From Ruegeria sp. 6PALISEP08 (GTDB taxonomy: Bacteria; Pseudomonadota; Alphaproteobacteria; Rhodobacterales; Rhodobacteraceae), in NCBI RefSeq assembly GCF_001238295.1, contig NZ_LGXZ01000004.1, forward strand, positions 269,117 through 333,116: a DNA stretch of 64,000 nucleotides, written 5' to 3'. This document shows positions 25,688-34,602 of this stretch, piece by piece; position 1 is the first letter of the stretch, and each line of letters starts with the position of its first letter. The position numbers were made by a program, and so were the translations under genes. The notes beneath the pieces were generated by a model. The model had not been told where the DNA came from, made no database searches, and saw only the letters and a list, made by a program, of their open reading frames with translations.

Positions 25688-26936
25688 ACTCCACGATCTC
25701 CGCCGTCTCGACGACCGCATGCAACAGAACATCCGTCCCAGCCGAAGCCCACTCCTTGCTGATCTCTTCCGCCTCGTTATGGCTTAACCCGTCCACGCAT
25801 GGGCACATGATCATTGCCGTCGGTGCCACCCGGTTGATCCAGCAGGCGTCATGCCCCGCGCCCGAGATGATATCTGTATGCGAATAGCCCAGCCGCTCGG
25901 CTGCATTGCGCACGGCAGACACGCAATCGTCGTCGAAATTCACCGGATCGAACCCACCGACCTTTTCGAACTCAATCTTTAGGCCCATTTCCTCAACGAT
26001 GTCTTCGGCCGCCACCCGCAGACGGTTCTCCATATCGGTGATTACATCCAACTCGGGCGAGCGGAAATCGACCGTGAACACTGCCTTTCCCGGGATCACG
26101 TTACGTGAGTTCGGATACACATCGATATGACCTGCCGCCCCGACTGCGTGTGGCGCATGTGACCAGGCAATCTCGTCCACTTTCTCCAGAATACGCGCCA
26201 TTGCCAGCCCGGCGTTCTTACGCATCGGCATCGGTGTTGAACCGGTATGGGCATCATTGCCGGTCACGGTGATCTGGGTCCAGCTCAACCCTTGCCCGTG
26301 TGTAACAACGCCAATATCCTTACCTTCGGCCTCCAGAATCGGGCCCTGTTCGATATGCAGTTCAAAAAATGCGTGCATCTTCCGCGCGCCGACTTCCTCA
26401 TCACCGCGCCAGCCGATGCGATTGAGCTCATCACCAAATTTCTTACCCTCGGCATCCTCGCGCTCATACGCCCAGTCCTGCGTGTGCATTCCGGCGAACA
26501 CCCCCGAAGACAGCATGGCGGGCGCATAGCGCGTGCCTTCTTCATTGGTCCAATTGGTCGCCACGATGGGATGCTTCGTCTTGATCCCAAGATCGTTGAG
26601 GGTCCGGATGATTTCCAGCCCCCCTAAAACGCCCAGAACACCATCATACTTCCCGCCCGTCGGCTGCGTATCCAGATGCGATCCGACATAGACCGGCAGT
26701 GCATCCGGATCTGTCCCTTCGCGGTGTGCAAACATGTTGCCCATCTGGTCCAAGCCCATGGAACAGCCTGCTTCCTCGCACCATTTCTGGAACAGGGCGC
26801 GGCCCGCGGCGTCCTCGTCGGTCAGGGTTTGACGGTTGTTGCCGCCGGCCACACCGGGGCCGATCTTGGCCATCTCCATCAAGCTGTCCCACAACCTGTC
26901 GCCATTGATCCTGAGATTCTGCGCCGGAGCTGCCAT
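25686..26936 (-). CDS. Zn-dependent amidohydrolase, N-carbamoyl-beta-alanine type (beta-ureidopropionase)
   Basis: A 416-residue M20-family hydrolase that should release the beta-amino acid, CO2 and ammonia in the third step of pyrimidine degradation. Metal ligands appear in GSHLDTQPTGGKYDG, WTNEEGTRY, FELHIEQGPILE and the closing GLSHNEAE. The ATG at 26936 has AGGGAAG eight bases upstream; ATGs at 26942 and 27008 are in frame but less well placed, and the latter overlaps the operator. The family also contains allantoate and N-carbamoyl-L-amino acid amidohydrolases; the cluster decides the assignment. Confidence 0.92.
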   Translation of the reverse strand: MAAPAQNLRINGDRLWDSLMEMAKIGPGVAGGNNRQTLTDEDAAGRALFQKWCEEAGCSMGLDQMGNMFAHREGTDPDALPVYVGSHLDTQPTGGKYDGVLGVLGGLEIIRTLNDLGIKTKHPIVATNWTNEEGTRYAPAMLSSGVFAGMHTQDWAYEREDAEGKKFGDELNRIGWRGDEEVGARKMHAFFELHIEQGPILEAEGKDIGVVTHGQGLSWTQITVTGNDAHTGSTPMPMRKNAGLAMARILEKVDEIAWSHAPHAVGAAGHIDVYPNSRNVIPGKAVFTVDFRSPELDVITDMENRLRVAAEDIVEEMGLKIEFEKVGGFDPVNFDDDCVSAVRNAAERLGYSHTDIISGAGHDACWINRVAPTAMIMCPCVDGLSHNEAEEISKEWASAGTDVLLHAVVETAEIVE

Positions 26937-26985
26937 GTTCATCTTCCCTGCTTGCTTGCGATTTGGCTCGCTTTTGGTGTCTTGA

Positions 26986-27003
26986 TTTGACCATCTGGTC
27001 AAA
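26986..27003. promoter_or_regulatory. RutR-type operator between amidohydrolase and rutR
   Basis: The perfect inverted repeat TTTGACCA-TC-TGGTCAAA lies in the divergent promoter region. It matches the known RutR consensus TTGACCAnnTGGTCAA at every defined position. It is 50 bases from the amidohydrolase start and 105 bases from the TetR gene start. Pyrimidines release RutR from DNA in E. coli, so uracil or thymine would derepress both sides. Confidence 0.85.
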
Positions 27004-27107
27004 CTCACGCTATCACGGGTTCGATATCAGTCAAGAAATTGCGCGGCACAGCTTGAATTTTCACTGAATTCCGCGCCTTTCGACAAAAAAAGAGACACGC
27101 CGAAAAC

Positions 27108-27716
27108 ATGCCGAAAGACCGCGCACCGACTCGCATTCAGAAAAAGAACCGCGCCGCGATCCTCGAGGCCGCCCTGAACGTGTTTTCAGCACACGGGTTT
27201 CGCGGATCGACCGTGGATCAAATCGCTATTGAGGCGGGGCTGAGCAAGCCAAATCTGCTGTATTATTTCCCGTCGAAAGAGGCCATCCATACGGAGCTTT
27301 TGTCGAGCCTGCTTGAGACCTGGCTGGCCCCTCTGCACGACCTCGACGAAAATGGCGATCCGATGGAAGAAATCCTGTCCTACATCCAGCGAAAGCTGCA
27401 GATGAGTCAGGAACTGCCACGCGAAAGCCGCCTTTTTGCCAACGAACTGGTTCAAGGCGCGCCGCGTATCCACGAGGCTTTGTCCAATGACCTCAAAGAA
27501 CTGGTCGATGAAAAAACCGTGATCCTAACGCGCTGGATGGATCAGGGAAAGATCGCGCGGCTGCACCCCTATCACCTGATGTTTTCGATCTGGGCGCTGA
27601 CGCAGCATTACGCTGATTTCGAGGTTCAGGTGCGTGCGATTTTGGGCGAAGAGGATCCGTTTGAAGGTGCCGGTCCCTTTGTCGATACATTGTATCGAAA
27701 ACTTCTGACCCCCTGA
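27108..27716 (+). CDS. rutR: TetR family regulator, RutR type
   Basis: A 202-residue TetR repressor. The HTH covers residues about 15-61 (AAILEAALNVFSAHGFRGSTVDQIAIEAGLSKPNLLYYFPSKEAIH). The ligand domain has TWLAPL, PRESRLFANELVQGAPRIHEAL and IWALTQHYADFEVQV, which line up with E. coli RutR. It is divergent from the pyrimidine catabolic operon and a perfect RutR box lies between them. In E. coli RutR controls the oxidative Rut pathway; here it would control the reductive one. Confidence 0.92.
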   Translation: MPKDRAPTRIQKKNRAAILEAALNVFSAHGFRGSTVDQIAIEAGLSKPNLLYYFPSKEAIHTELLSSLLETWLAPLHDLDENGDPMEEILSYIQRKLQMSQELPRESRLFANELVQGAPRIHEALSNDLKELVDEKTVILTRWMDQGKIARLHPYHLMFSIWALTQHYADFEVQVRAILGEEDPFEGAGPFVDTLYRKLLTP

Positions 27717-27745
27717 AAAAAGGGGCCGCAAAACCGGCCCCTTGG
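27717..27745 (-). terminator. Rho-independent terminator after preA
   Basis: Nine-base arms AAGGGGCCG (27720-27728) and CGGCCCCTT (27735-27743) enclose a six-base loop. On the minus strand the stem is followed by a run of T residues, fitting termination of the preT-methyltransferase-preA operon. It lies between the convergent preA and rutR genes, and without a T run on the plus strand it is weaker for rutR. Confidence 0.8.
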
Positions 27746-27763
27746 TAATCTGTTGCGATCCCT

Positions 27764-29068
27764 TTACTCAGCCGCCTTGGCCATCGGGTTGTTCGGATGC
27801 GTGGTCCAGTTTGCATAAGATGGCTGAACCTCTTTGCCTGTGCGCGGATCGACCTCGCCTGCTGCCATCTGCACCATCGAGATGCAGTCTTCGACCGGGC
27901 AGACATCAACACAGAGGTTACAGGCGACGCATTCCTCGTCGATCACCTCGAACACCCGGTCCTCCGACATCGAAATCGCCTGGTGGCTGGTGTCTTCGCA
28001 GGCCGCATAGCAACGGCCACATTTGATGCACTGGTCCTGATCGATCTTCGCTTTGGCGATATAGTTCAGGTTCAGATACTTCCAGTCGGTGACATTGGGC
28101 ACCGCACGACCGATCACCTCGTCAATGCTGGAATAACCTTTTTCATCCATCCATTCAGACAGACCCGCCGTCAACTCGTCGATGATCTTGAAGCCATAGG
28201 TCATCGCGGCAGTACAAACTTGAACATTGCCGCAACCCAGCGAAATGAATTCAGCCGCGTCGCGCCATGTGGTGACGCCGCCAATGCCGGAAATCGGCAT
28301 GCCATGCGTGGCCTCAGCCCGCGCGATTTCGGATACCATGGACAGAGCAATCGGTTTCACCGCAGGGCCGCAATAGCCACCGTGGCTGCCTTTGCCGTCG
28401 ATCGACGGCTCTGGGCTGAACGTGTCCAGATTGACGCTGGTGATCGAGTTGATCGTGTTGATCAGCGACACAGCATCCGCACCACCATTTCTGGCTGCCG
28501 CAGCTGGTTTGCGGACATCCGTGATATTCGGCGTTAGCTTCACGATGACAGGGCGATCATAGTATTTCTTGCACCAGCGCGTGACCATTTCGATGTATTC
28601 CGGCACCTGACCTACGGCTGAACCCATGCCACGCTCACTCATACCGTGGGGACAGCCGAAGTTCAGTTCGATCCCATCGGCGCCGGTTTCTGCGACGCGC
28701 GGCAGAATCGCCTTCCATGCCTCTTCCTCACACGGAACCATGATCGAGGCGATCAGCGCGCGATCCGGGTAGTCCGCCTTGACCCGCGCCATTTCCTCGA
28801 GGTTCACTTCCAATGGCCGGTCAGTGATCAACTCGATGTTGTTCAGGCCCAGCAACCTGCGGTCAGCCCCATAAATAGCGCCATAGCGTGGGCCGTTCAC
28901 GTTCACGACCGGCGGACCTTCGGCCCCCAGCGTTTTCCAGACAACACCACCCCATCCGGCCTCGAAGGCACGTCGGACGTTATATTCCTTGTCGGTCGGC
29001 GGCGCTGAGGCCAGCCAGTAAGGGTTGGGGCTGGAAATGCCCAGAAAGTTTGTCGTCAGATCGGCCAT
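27764..29068 (-). CDS. preA: Dihydropyrimidine dehydrogenase (NAD+), catalytic subunit PreA
   Basis: The 434-residue catalytic subunit reduces uracil or thymine to the dihydro form, the first pathway step. The TIM-barrel FMN domain spans about residues 1-310, with the active-site cysteine segment ELNFGCPHGMSERGMGSAVGQ and FMN contacts in ISGIGGVTTWRDAAEFI. Two 4Fe-4S motifs close the protein: CIKCGRCYAACEDTSHQ and CVACNLCVDVCPVEDC. It lies 18 bases after the methyltransferase gene and acts with PreT. Confidence 0.95.
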   Translation of the reverse strand: MADLTTNFLGISSPNPYWLASAPPTDKEYNVRRAFEAGWGGVVWKTLGAEGPPVVNVNGPRYGAIYGADRRLLGLNNIELITDRPLEVNLEEMARVKADYPDRALIASIMVPCEEEAWKAILPRVAETGADGIELNFGCPHGMSERGMGSAVGQVPEYIEMVTRWCKKYYDRPVIVKLTPNITDVRKPAAAARNGGADAVSLINTINSITSVNLDTFSPEPSIDGKGSHGGYCGPAVKPIALSMVSEIARAEATHGMPISGIGGVTTWRDAAEFISLGCGNVQVCTAAMTYGFKIIDELTAGLSEWMDEKGYSSIDEVIGRAVPNVTDWKYLNLNYIAKAKIDQDQCIKCGRCYAACEDTSHQAISMSEDRVFEVIDEECVACNLCVDVCPVEDCISMVQMAAGEVDPRTGKEVQPSYANWTTHPNNPMAKAAE

Positions 29069-29086
29069 GGCTTCTCCCTTCCCGGC

Positions 29087-29923
29087 TCAGCCGGATTTCT
29101 TGAATATCATTTCAGTCGGGCGGATGCGCCCGGCCTTTAGGTTTGTGACGTAATTCTGGAACTTTTCGGGCGCCGTCTCGCCCATCATCAGGTGGATCCC
29201 CAGCGGCGCGGGGCCGCTTTCGGCAATTTTGGCAAAGACATCCTCGAAGAACTGTATCGCAAATTCGGTGCGGTCGGATTCGGTCTCAAGTTCAAGTCCC
29301 GCCGCTGCCGCTGCGTTTTTGTACACGTCTGGCGCGTGAACGAAGGAAGTCTCTGGCACAGTGGACCAGGGAAGCGGGAAAGCCAGCGGCTCATCCATGT
29401 CTCCGCCCATGACATCGAACAGGGCAAAGGTTCCACCCGTGGCGAGCGTCCGCGACACTTCGGCAAAAAGCCCAGTCTTATCCTCGATGTTCATGCCAAC
29501 ATGCATCATGACCGCAAGGTCAAATCCCGCGTCCGGCACCGGCATATCCAATGCGCTGCCCACGTGAAAACTGGCCTTCTCGGAATGCCCGACCAGGTCG
29601 CTCAGCGCTGTAGCCGTTTCAACGAATTCCGGCGTCAGATCGATGCCGGTCACCGTTGAATCATAGCGATCCACGATGTACCGCGAGGTACCACCAATAC
29701 CGCACCCGACGTCAAGAATGCGTGTTGCATGGGTCGGCGACAGTTGCCCAAACAGGTTGTCCGTCGCCAGAACGCCGCCCGTGTGGAACTCGTCCCCTGC
29801 CTTCAGATCGGCAACGGTGGCCGCATCGGGATCGATGCCGCTGGCTTCAAGCGCCGCGCGGACGCGTTCGGTCAGGGCACCGGTGGTATAATGTTGAGCA
29901 ACAGCTTGTTCGATCTGGGACAT
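29087..29923 (-). CDS. Class I SAM-dependent methyltransferase in the pyrimidine operon
   Basis: A 278-residue methyltransferase. The SAM-binding motif is ILDVGCGIGGTSRYI near residues 69-83, followed by VTGIDLTPEFVETA, the FHVGSALDMPVPDAGFDLAVMMHVGMNI segment, and LFAEVSRTLATGGTFALFDVM. This pattern resembles gamma-tocopherol/coenzyme and sterol methyltransferases that act on small molecules. It sits between preT and preA, 46 and 18 bases apart, so it is co-transcribed. The substrate is unknown, and no standard step of reductive pyrimidine degradation needs a methyl transfer. Confidence 0.88.
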   Translation of the reverse strand: MSQIEQAVAQHYTTGALTERVRAALEASGIDPDAATVADLKAGDEFHTGGVLATDNLFGQLSPTHATRILDVGCGIGGTSRYIVDRYDSTVTGIDLTPEFVETATALSDLVGHSEKASFHVGSALDMPVPDAGFDLAVMMHVGMNIEDKTGLFAEVSRTLATGGTFALFDVMGGDMDEPLAFPLPWSTVPETSFVHAPDVYKNAAAAAGLELETESDRTEFAIQFFEDVFAKIAESGPAPLGIHLMMGETAPEKFQNYVTNLKAGRIRPTEMIFKKSG

Positions 29924-29969
29924 GGGAATACCTCAGCAGCGAAAGGAATGGGGTGAGTACCCCACCCTA

Positions 29970-31304
29970 TCACGAAACGAGCGTCGCGTGGATGTCCATC
30001 GCCGCGTCCCGACCTTCGGCAACTGCGGTCACAGTCAGGTCTTCCCCCCCCGCAGCGCAATCACCGCCTGCCCAGACCCCGGTCAAGGAGGTGCGGCCAG
30101 CCCCGCTAACGGCAATCTTGTTGCCGTCCAGAGTCAGCCCTTCTGGCGCGCCTTCCAGAGTTTGACCGATGGCTTTGAGCACCTGATCGGCTGGCAGACG
30201 GATCGTCTCGCCAGTACCCGTGAGCTGACCGTTCTGGCTGGACGTATATTCTAGTTCGATCTCGGCTGCAGTTCCGTTGCCGTGTACAGCCACCGGCTGC
30301 ACATTGGGCAGGATTCGAACGCCGTGTGAGGCCGCCAAATCCTGTTCATACCGGCTTGCGCCCATGGCGTCGCGACCTCGGCGGTACGCGATGGTAACGT
30401 GTTCAGCACCCAGCAGCTTGGACTTCACAGCCGCATCCACCGCTGTCATGCCCCCGCCAATGACAACAACATTTCGACCTACCGGCAGATTGGCGAGGTC
30501 GCTGGCCTGCCGCACGTCCGAGATGAAATCGACTGCTGCGCGCACACCGTCCTTGTCGACACCGCCTGCACGCAGGGCGTTTACGCCGACGAGGCCGATG
30601 GACAAAAAAACCGCATCGTAGTTTTCGACAAGACCCTCCAGCGAGATGCTTTCACCCAGAGCCGATCCGGTTTCAATCGCGATGCCGCCTATTTTCAGCA
30701 GCCAGTCTACCTCGGCCTGCGCAAAGTCATTGGTCGATTTATAGGCAGCGATGCCATATTCGTTCAGGCCACCGGGCTTGGGTTTGCTTTCATGGATCAC
30801 GACGTCATGACCCAGCATCGCCAGCCGATGCGCACACGCCAAACCTGCGGGCCCTGCCCCGACAACAGCCACTGTCTTGCCGGTCGAGGCCGCACGGTCG
30901 AACGGATGCGCACCCGAGGCCATGATGTCATCGGTCGCAAAGCGCTGCAGGCGACCGATCTCAACCGGTTTACCCTCGGCGGTTTCGCGAACACAGGCCT
31001 CTTCACATAGTGTTTCCGTCGGGCAGACACGGGCGCACATCCCGCCCAGAATGTTCTGTTCAAGAATAGTCCGCCCCGCCGATTGTGGCTGCCCGGCCTG
31101 AATCTGGCGAATGAACAACGGAATATCGATATCCGTTGGACACGCGGTTACGCATGGTGCGTCATAGCAGAAATAACAGCGATCTGCGGCAACGGCGGCC
31201 TCGTGCGGGGCCAGCGGCGGATGCAGATCGGTGAAATTCGAGGTCAGCTCATCGCTTGAAAGCCGCCCGGAGACGATCCCGGGTGCCATCTGGCCCTGTG
31301 CCAT
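29970..31304 (-). CDS. preT: Dihydropyrimidine dehydrogenase, NAD(P)-dependent subunit PreT
   Basis: A 444-residue flavoprotein resembling glutamate synthase small subunit, which feeds electrons to PreA. N-terminal Fe-S motifs are CYFCYDAPCVTACPTDIDIP and GGMCARVCPTETLCEEAC. The FAD-binding fold has VVGAGPAGLACAHRL and the NAD(P)-binding fold VIGGGMTAVDAAV. The closing WAGGDCAAGGEDLTVTAVAEGRDAA is typical. The ATG at 31304 follows AGGGAG; an in-frame start at 31352 is weaker. It is the first gene of its operon. Confidence 0.94.
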   Translation of the reverse strand: MAQGQMAPGIVSGRLSSDELTSNFTDLHPPLAPHEAAVAADRCYFCYDAPCVTACPTDIDIPLFIRQIQAGQPQSAGRTILEQNILGGMCARVCPTETLCEEACVRETAEGKPVEIGRLQRFATDDIMASGAHPFDRAASTGKTVAVVGAGPAGLACAHRLAMLGHDVVIHESKPKPGGLNEYGIAAYKSTNDFAQAEVDWLLKIGGIAIETGSALGESISLEGLVENYDAVFLSIGLVGVNALRAGGVDKDGVRAAVDFISDVRQASDLANLPVGRNVVVIGGGMTAVDAAVKSKLLGAEHVTIAYRRGRDAMGASRYEQDLAASHGVRILPNVQPVAVHGNGTAAEIELEYTSSQNGQLTGTGETIRLPADQVLKAIGQTLEGAPEGLTLDGNKIAVSGAGRTSLTGVWAGGDCAAGGEDLTVTAVAEGRDAAMDIHATLVS

Positions 31305-31360
31305 CACTCTACTCCCTGTAGATATGTTTGTTATGCTCTCAGCTTGCCACAAAAAAAATT

Positions 31361-31376
31361 TTTATCAATTGGTAAA
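31361..31376. promoter_or_regulatory. Possible second RutR-type operator upstream of preT
   Basis: TTTATCAATTGGTAAA is a near-perfect inverted repeat (one mismatch). It matches 11 of the 14 defined positions of the RutR consensus TTGACCAnnTGGTCAA, keeping the TGG half-site core. It lies 57 bases upstream of the preT start in an AT-rich stretch. Co-regulation with the operator at 26986 would make sense, but the match is imperfect. Confidence 0.4.
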
Positions 31377-31463
31377 ATTTATCAAAGGGTCAAAAAATTG
31401 AAAAACTGGGCCAAATGACCCGGATTACGTTTGGTTTTGTGTAATTTTGAGGCGGACGAGACC

Positions 31464-32096
31464 TCAGATCATGGTGCCGAGATGACCGGACTTGGTCCAA
31501 ACCCGCGCGCCGAGCTGCCCTGCAATGGCCTGCGTTCGCGTACCCGGCGGCAAGCGCAACCAGTCCCATTTCGCGAATTGCTCGCCCTTTTCGGCAAAGC
31601 CCCCGTCAATGACAAAGACTTCCATGCCTTGGTCGGCGTTCAACTCAATTGTGTCCCCTGCAGCCCAGCTTTGCACGTGAACATCTTCATGGTCGTCTTG
31701 GAACAGCTGCACATCATCTGCACCGTTGACAGACTTTCGCACCTCTGTCCGATCTTGCGGGTTGAACTGGTGGAGCTTGACCAGAATGGTCGCCCCTTCG
31801 GCTGCCGATGGCGTATGAGACGAAGTGGGCGGGTTGCGCACGTAACTTCCAACAGGGAAATCCCCGGTTTCATCCTGAAAAACACCATCGAGAACCAGGT
31901 ATTCCTCTCCACCATCATGCGTATGTGCTGAAAATGCGCTTCCGGGGGCAAAGCGGACGATTGTCGTGGCGCGGGCAACCTCGTCGCCAATGCGATCCAG
32001 CATTTTGCGCTCAACCCCTGCGGCTGGGGAAGCCACCCATTCGGTTTCGTCAAAATGAACCGCAACCCGCTTGGTGAAATCTGCGTTGATCCGCAT
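31464..32096 (-). CDS. ChrR-like double cupin protein
   Basis: A 210-residue protein with two cupin barrels. The first has H58, H60, E64 and H94, the same spacing (2, 4, 30) as the zinc ligands in the cupin domain of Rhodobacter ChrR. The second cupin (about 125-200, VQSWAAGDTIELNADQGMEVFVIDGGF) lacks an obvious metal set. The N-terminal anti-sigma zinc domain of true ChrR (HxxxCxxC) is absent, and no sigma factor gene is nearby. It is probably a stand-alone metal-binding cupin, possibly linked to oxidative stress. Confidence 0.85.
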   Translation of the reverse strand: MRINADFTKRVAVHFDETEWVASPAAGVERKMLDRIGDEVARATTIVRFAPGSAFSAHTHDGGEEYLVLDGVFQDETGDFPVGSYVRNPPTSSHTPSAAEGATILVKLHQFNPQDRTEVRKSVNGADDVQLFQDDHEDVHVQSWAAGDTIELNADQGMEVFVIDGGFAEKGEQFAKWDWLRLPPGTRTQAIAGQLGARVWTKSGHLGTMI

Positions 32097-32239
32097 GTTC
32101 GCCTCTTTTATTTAGTGATCCTGATAGAAATGGGAACTTGCGATGGAATTGCAAACTTTCGCCTTTTGACGGCTTGGGTTTGGTGTTGTACTCCGGGACG
32201 AAGGGTGCTGGATCACGCACCCATCGGAAACGGGCGCAG

Positions 32240-33235
32240 ATGCAAGCAAATCCACAGAAATTTAACATCGCCGTTGTCGGGCAAAACAATCGCCTGCAAT
32301 ACGAGGCCCTGTTATTTGCCGCATCGTTGCGCCACAGCTCACCCCAATTTGAAGGCAGGCTGTTTGTCGCCACGCCCAATCCCGGACCACGTTGGAGCCA
32401 GAACCCCAGCATTCAAGACGAAGATGTTCTGAAGGCGCTGAACCAATTGGATGCCGAAATTTTGCCCTTCGACTCGCATGTCTTTGGCGAAAGTTATCCT
32501 TACGGCAACAAGATCGAGGCCCTGTTGGCCCTGCCAGAAGATGAGCCCTTTGTGTTCTTTGACACCGACACGCTGATCACCGGTGACATCTCAACCGTGC
32601 CCTTTGATTTCGACCACCCAGGCGCGTCGTTGAAGGTTGAGGGGACATGGCCAAAGCCAACGCTCTACGGCCCCGGATTCGACGGTATATGGCGGGCGCT
32701 GTATCGGCGGTTCGGGCTGGATTTCGAAGACTCGCTGGATACCAGCCAACCCCATGATTACTGGCGGCGGTATCTGTATTTCAACGCGGGCTATTTCTTC
32801 TACAAGTGCCCAAGAGTTTTTGGCGAGCGCTATCTGGACTATGCCAAAGCGATCCGAGATGAACATATTCCGGAGCTGACGGGCCAAAATCTTGACCCGT
32901 GGCTGGATCAGGCCGCCCTTCCTCTTGTCATCCATTCGTTCGGCGGTGGTCGGGATGCGCTGCCTGACGGTCTGCTCGACGGCTCTGTCAGCTGTCACTA
33001 CCGCCTGTTCCCCATGCTCTACGCCCGTGAAAGTGATCACGTTATCGAGGTTTTGGAAACCGTTGTGGCACCGAACAAGGTCAAGAAGGTGCTCAAGCAA
33101 TATGATCCGCTGAAAAAGCTGGTTCTGCAGGGGAAAGGCGCAAGAATCCGGGCCCTGTTTGATCAGGACAACCTGCCGCGACGCGAACAGGCCATCCGCA
33201 ACACGATCAAAAGCAAAGGGCTTTGGCTGCGCTGA
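32240..33235 (+). CDS. Glycosyltransferase-like protein with DxD motif
   Basis: A 331-residue protein. The sequence FVFFDTDTLITGD (D108-x-D110) after a strand-helix start (NIAVVGQNNRLQYEALLFAASL) fits a GT-A nucleotide-sugar transferase fold, and NAGYFFYKCPRVFGERY resembles conserved acceptor-site segments. I cannot assign a family. The ATG at 32240 is chosen by the fold's start; an in-frame start at 32138 would add an unconvincing 34-residue leader. It stands alone, divergent from the cupin gene, with no other glycan genes nearby. Confidence 0.75.
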   Translation: MQANPQKFNIAVVGQNNRLQYEALLFAASLRHSSPQFEGRLFVATPNPGPRWSQNPSIQDEDVLKALNQLDAEILPFDSHVFGESYPYGNKIEALLALPEDEPFVFFDTDTLITGDISTVPFDFDHPGASLKVEGTWPKPTLYGPGFDGIWRALYRRFGLDFEDSLDTSQPHDYWRRYLYFNAGYFFYKCPRVFGERYLDYAKAIRDEHIPELTGQNLDPWLDQAALPLVIHSFGGGRDALPDGLLDGSVSCHYRLFPMLYARESDHVIEVLETVVAPNKVKKVLKQYDPLKKLVLQGKGARIRALFDQDNLPRREQAIRNTIKSKGLWLR

Positions 33236-33307
33236 CAGGATCGTTGTGCGCAAGCGGGCAATCGCCTACAGATTCAGCAACCCAAATTCCAACAGGAGAT
33301 TTTCAAG

Positions 33308-34600
33308 ATGTCTGACGGCCCCACTTACGGTTTCGACACGTTGCAGATTCACGCGGGCGCCCGCCCCGACCCGGCGACCGGAGCGCGCCAGACACCGATC
33401 TATCAGACCACGGCCTATGTCTTTCGCGATGCGGATCACGCCGCAGCCCTGTTCAACCTGCAAGAGGTGGGCTTTATCTATTCCCGCCTAACCAACCCAA
33501 CCGTCGCTGTGTTGCAGGAACGCGTGGCGACGCTTGAGGGCGGTGTTGGGGCTGTTTGCTGCTCATCCGGTCACGCGGCGCAAATCATGGCGCTGTTCCC
33601 ACTGATGGGACCGGGTTGCAACGTCGTCGCCTCGACCCGTTTGTATGGCGGTACGGTCACGCAGTTCAGCCAGACCATCAAACGCTTTGGCTGGTCGGCT
33701 AAGTTTGTCGACACCGACGATCTTGACGCGGTGAAGGACGCTATCGACGAAAACACCCGTGCGGTGTTCTGCGAATCCATCGCCAACCCCGGAGGTTATG
33801 TCACCGATATCCGTGCCTTGGCGGACGTTTCTGATGCGGCTGGCATTCCACTGATCGTCGACAACACCTCGGCCACGCCATACCTGTGCCGCCCGATCGA
33901 ACTTGGTGCGACGCTGGTTGTGCATTCGACCACCAAGTACCTAACCGGCAACGGCACTGTTACCGGTGGCTGCATTGTGGATTCGGGCAAGTTCGACTGG
34001 TCCGCAAATGACAAGTTCCCCTCGCTCAGCGAACCGGAGCAGGCCTATCACGGTCTGAAATTCCACGAAACGTTCGGGCCCTTGGCCTTCACCTTCCACG
34101 GCATCGCCATTGGCTTGCGTGATTTGGGCATGACTATGAACCCGCAAGCCGCGCATTATACGCTGATGGGGATCGAAACCCTGTCGCTGCGGATGGAACG
34201 CCACGTCGAGAACGCCAAGAAGATCGCGGCCTGGCTGGAAGCTGATGATCGCGTGGATTACGTCACCTATGCAGGTCTGCCCTCATCGCCCTATCACGAC
34301 CGGGTCAAGTCGCAATACAAACGTGGCGCTGGTGCCCTGTTCACCTTTGCGGTCAAAGGCGGGTACGACGCCTGTATCAAACTGGTCAACGCATTGGAGA
34401 TCTTCAGCCACGTGGCCAATCTGGGCGATGCACGGTCGCTGATCATCCACTCGGCCTCGACCACCCACCGTCAGCTGACTCCGGAACAGCAAGAGGCCGC
34501 GGGTGCGGGTCCGGGTGTCGTGCGCGTGTCCATCGGGATTGAGGACGCGAACGACCTGATCGCGGATCTGGATCAGGCCTTGGCCAAAGCAAGCGCCTGA
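33308..34600 (+). CDS. metY: O-acetylhomoserine sulfhydrylase (Cys/Met metabolism PLP enzyme)
   Basis: A 430-residue PLP enzyme that makes homocysteine from O-acetylhomoserine and sulfide. The PLP lysine is K210 in HSTTKYLTGNGTVTGG. Other marks are the start YGFDTLQIHAG.RPDPATGARQTPIYQTTAYVFRD, the AVCCSSGHAAQ segment, and VANLGDARSLIIHSASTTH. Length about 430 and the extended insertion before the C-terminal domain fit MetY rather than cystathionine gamma-synthase (about 390). AGGAG lies 10 bases upstream of ATG. Confidence 0.93.
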   Translation: MSDGPTYGFDTLQIHAGARPDPATGARQTPIYQTTAYVFRDADHAAALFNLQEVGFIYSRLTNPTVAVLQERVATLEGGVGAVCCSSGHAAQIMALFPLMGPGCNVVASTRLYGGTVTQFSQTIKRFGWSAKFVDTDDLDAVKDAIDENTRAVFCESIANPGGYVTDIRALADVSDAAGIPLIVDNTSATPYLCRPIELGATLVVHSTTKYLTGNGTVTGGCIVDSGKFDWSANDKFPSLSEPEQAYHGLKFHETFGPLAFTFHGIAIGLRDLGMTMNPQAAHYTLMGIETLSLRMERHVENAKKIAAWLEADDRVDYVTYAGLPSSPYHDRVKSQYKRGAGALFTFAVKGGYDACIKLVNALEIFSHVANLGDARSLIIHSASTTHRQLTPEQQEAAGAGPGVVRVSIGIEDANDLIADLDQALAKASA

Positions 34601-34602
34601 CG

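Noticed and set aside
33236..33307. SAM riboswitch upstream of metY
   Set aside because: The 72-base leader shows none of the conserved SAM-II core.
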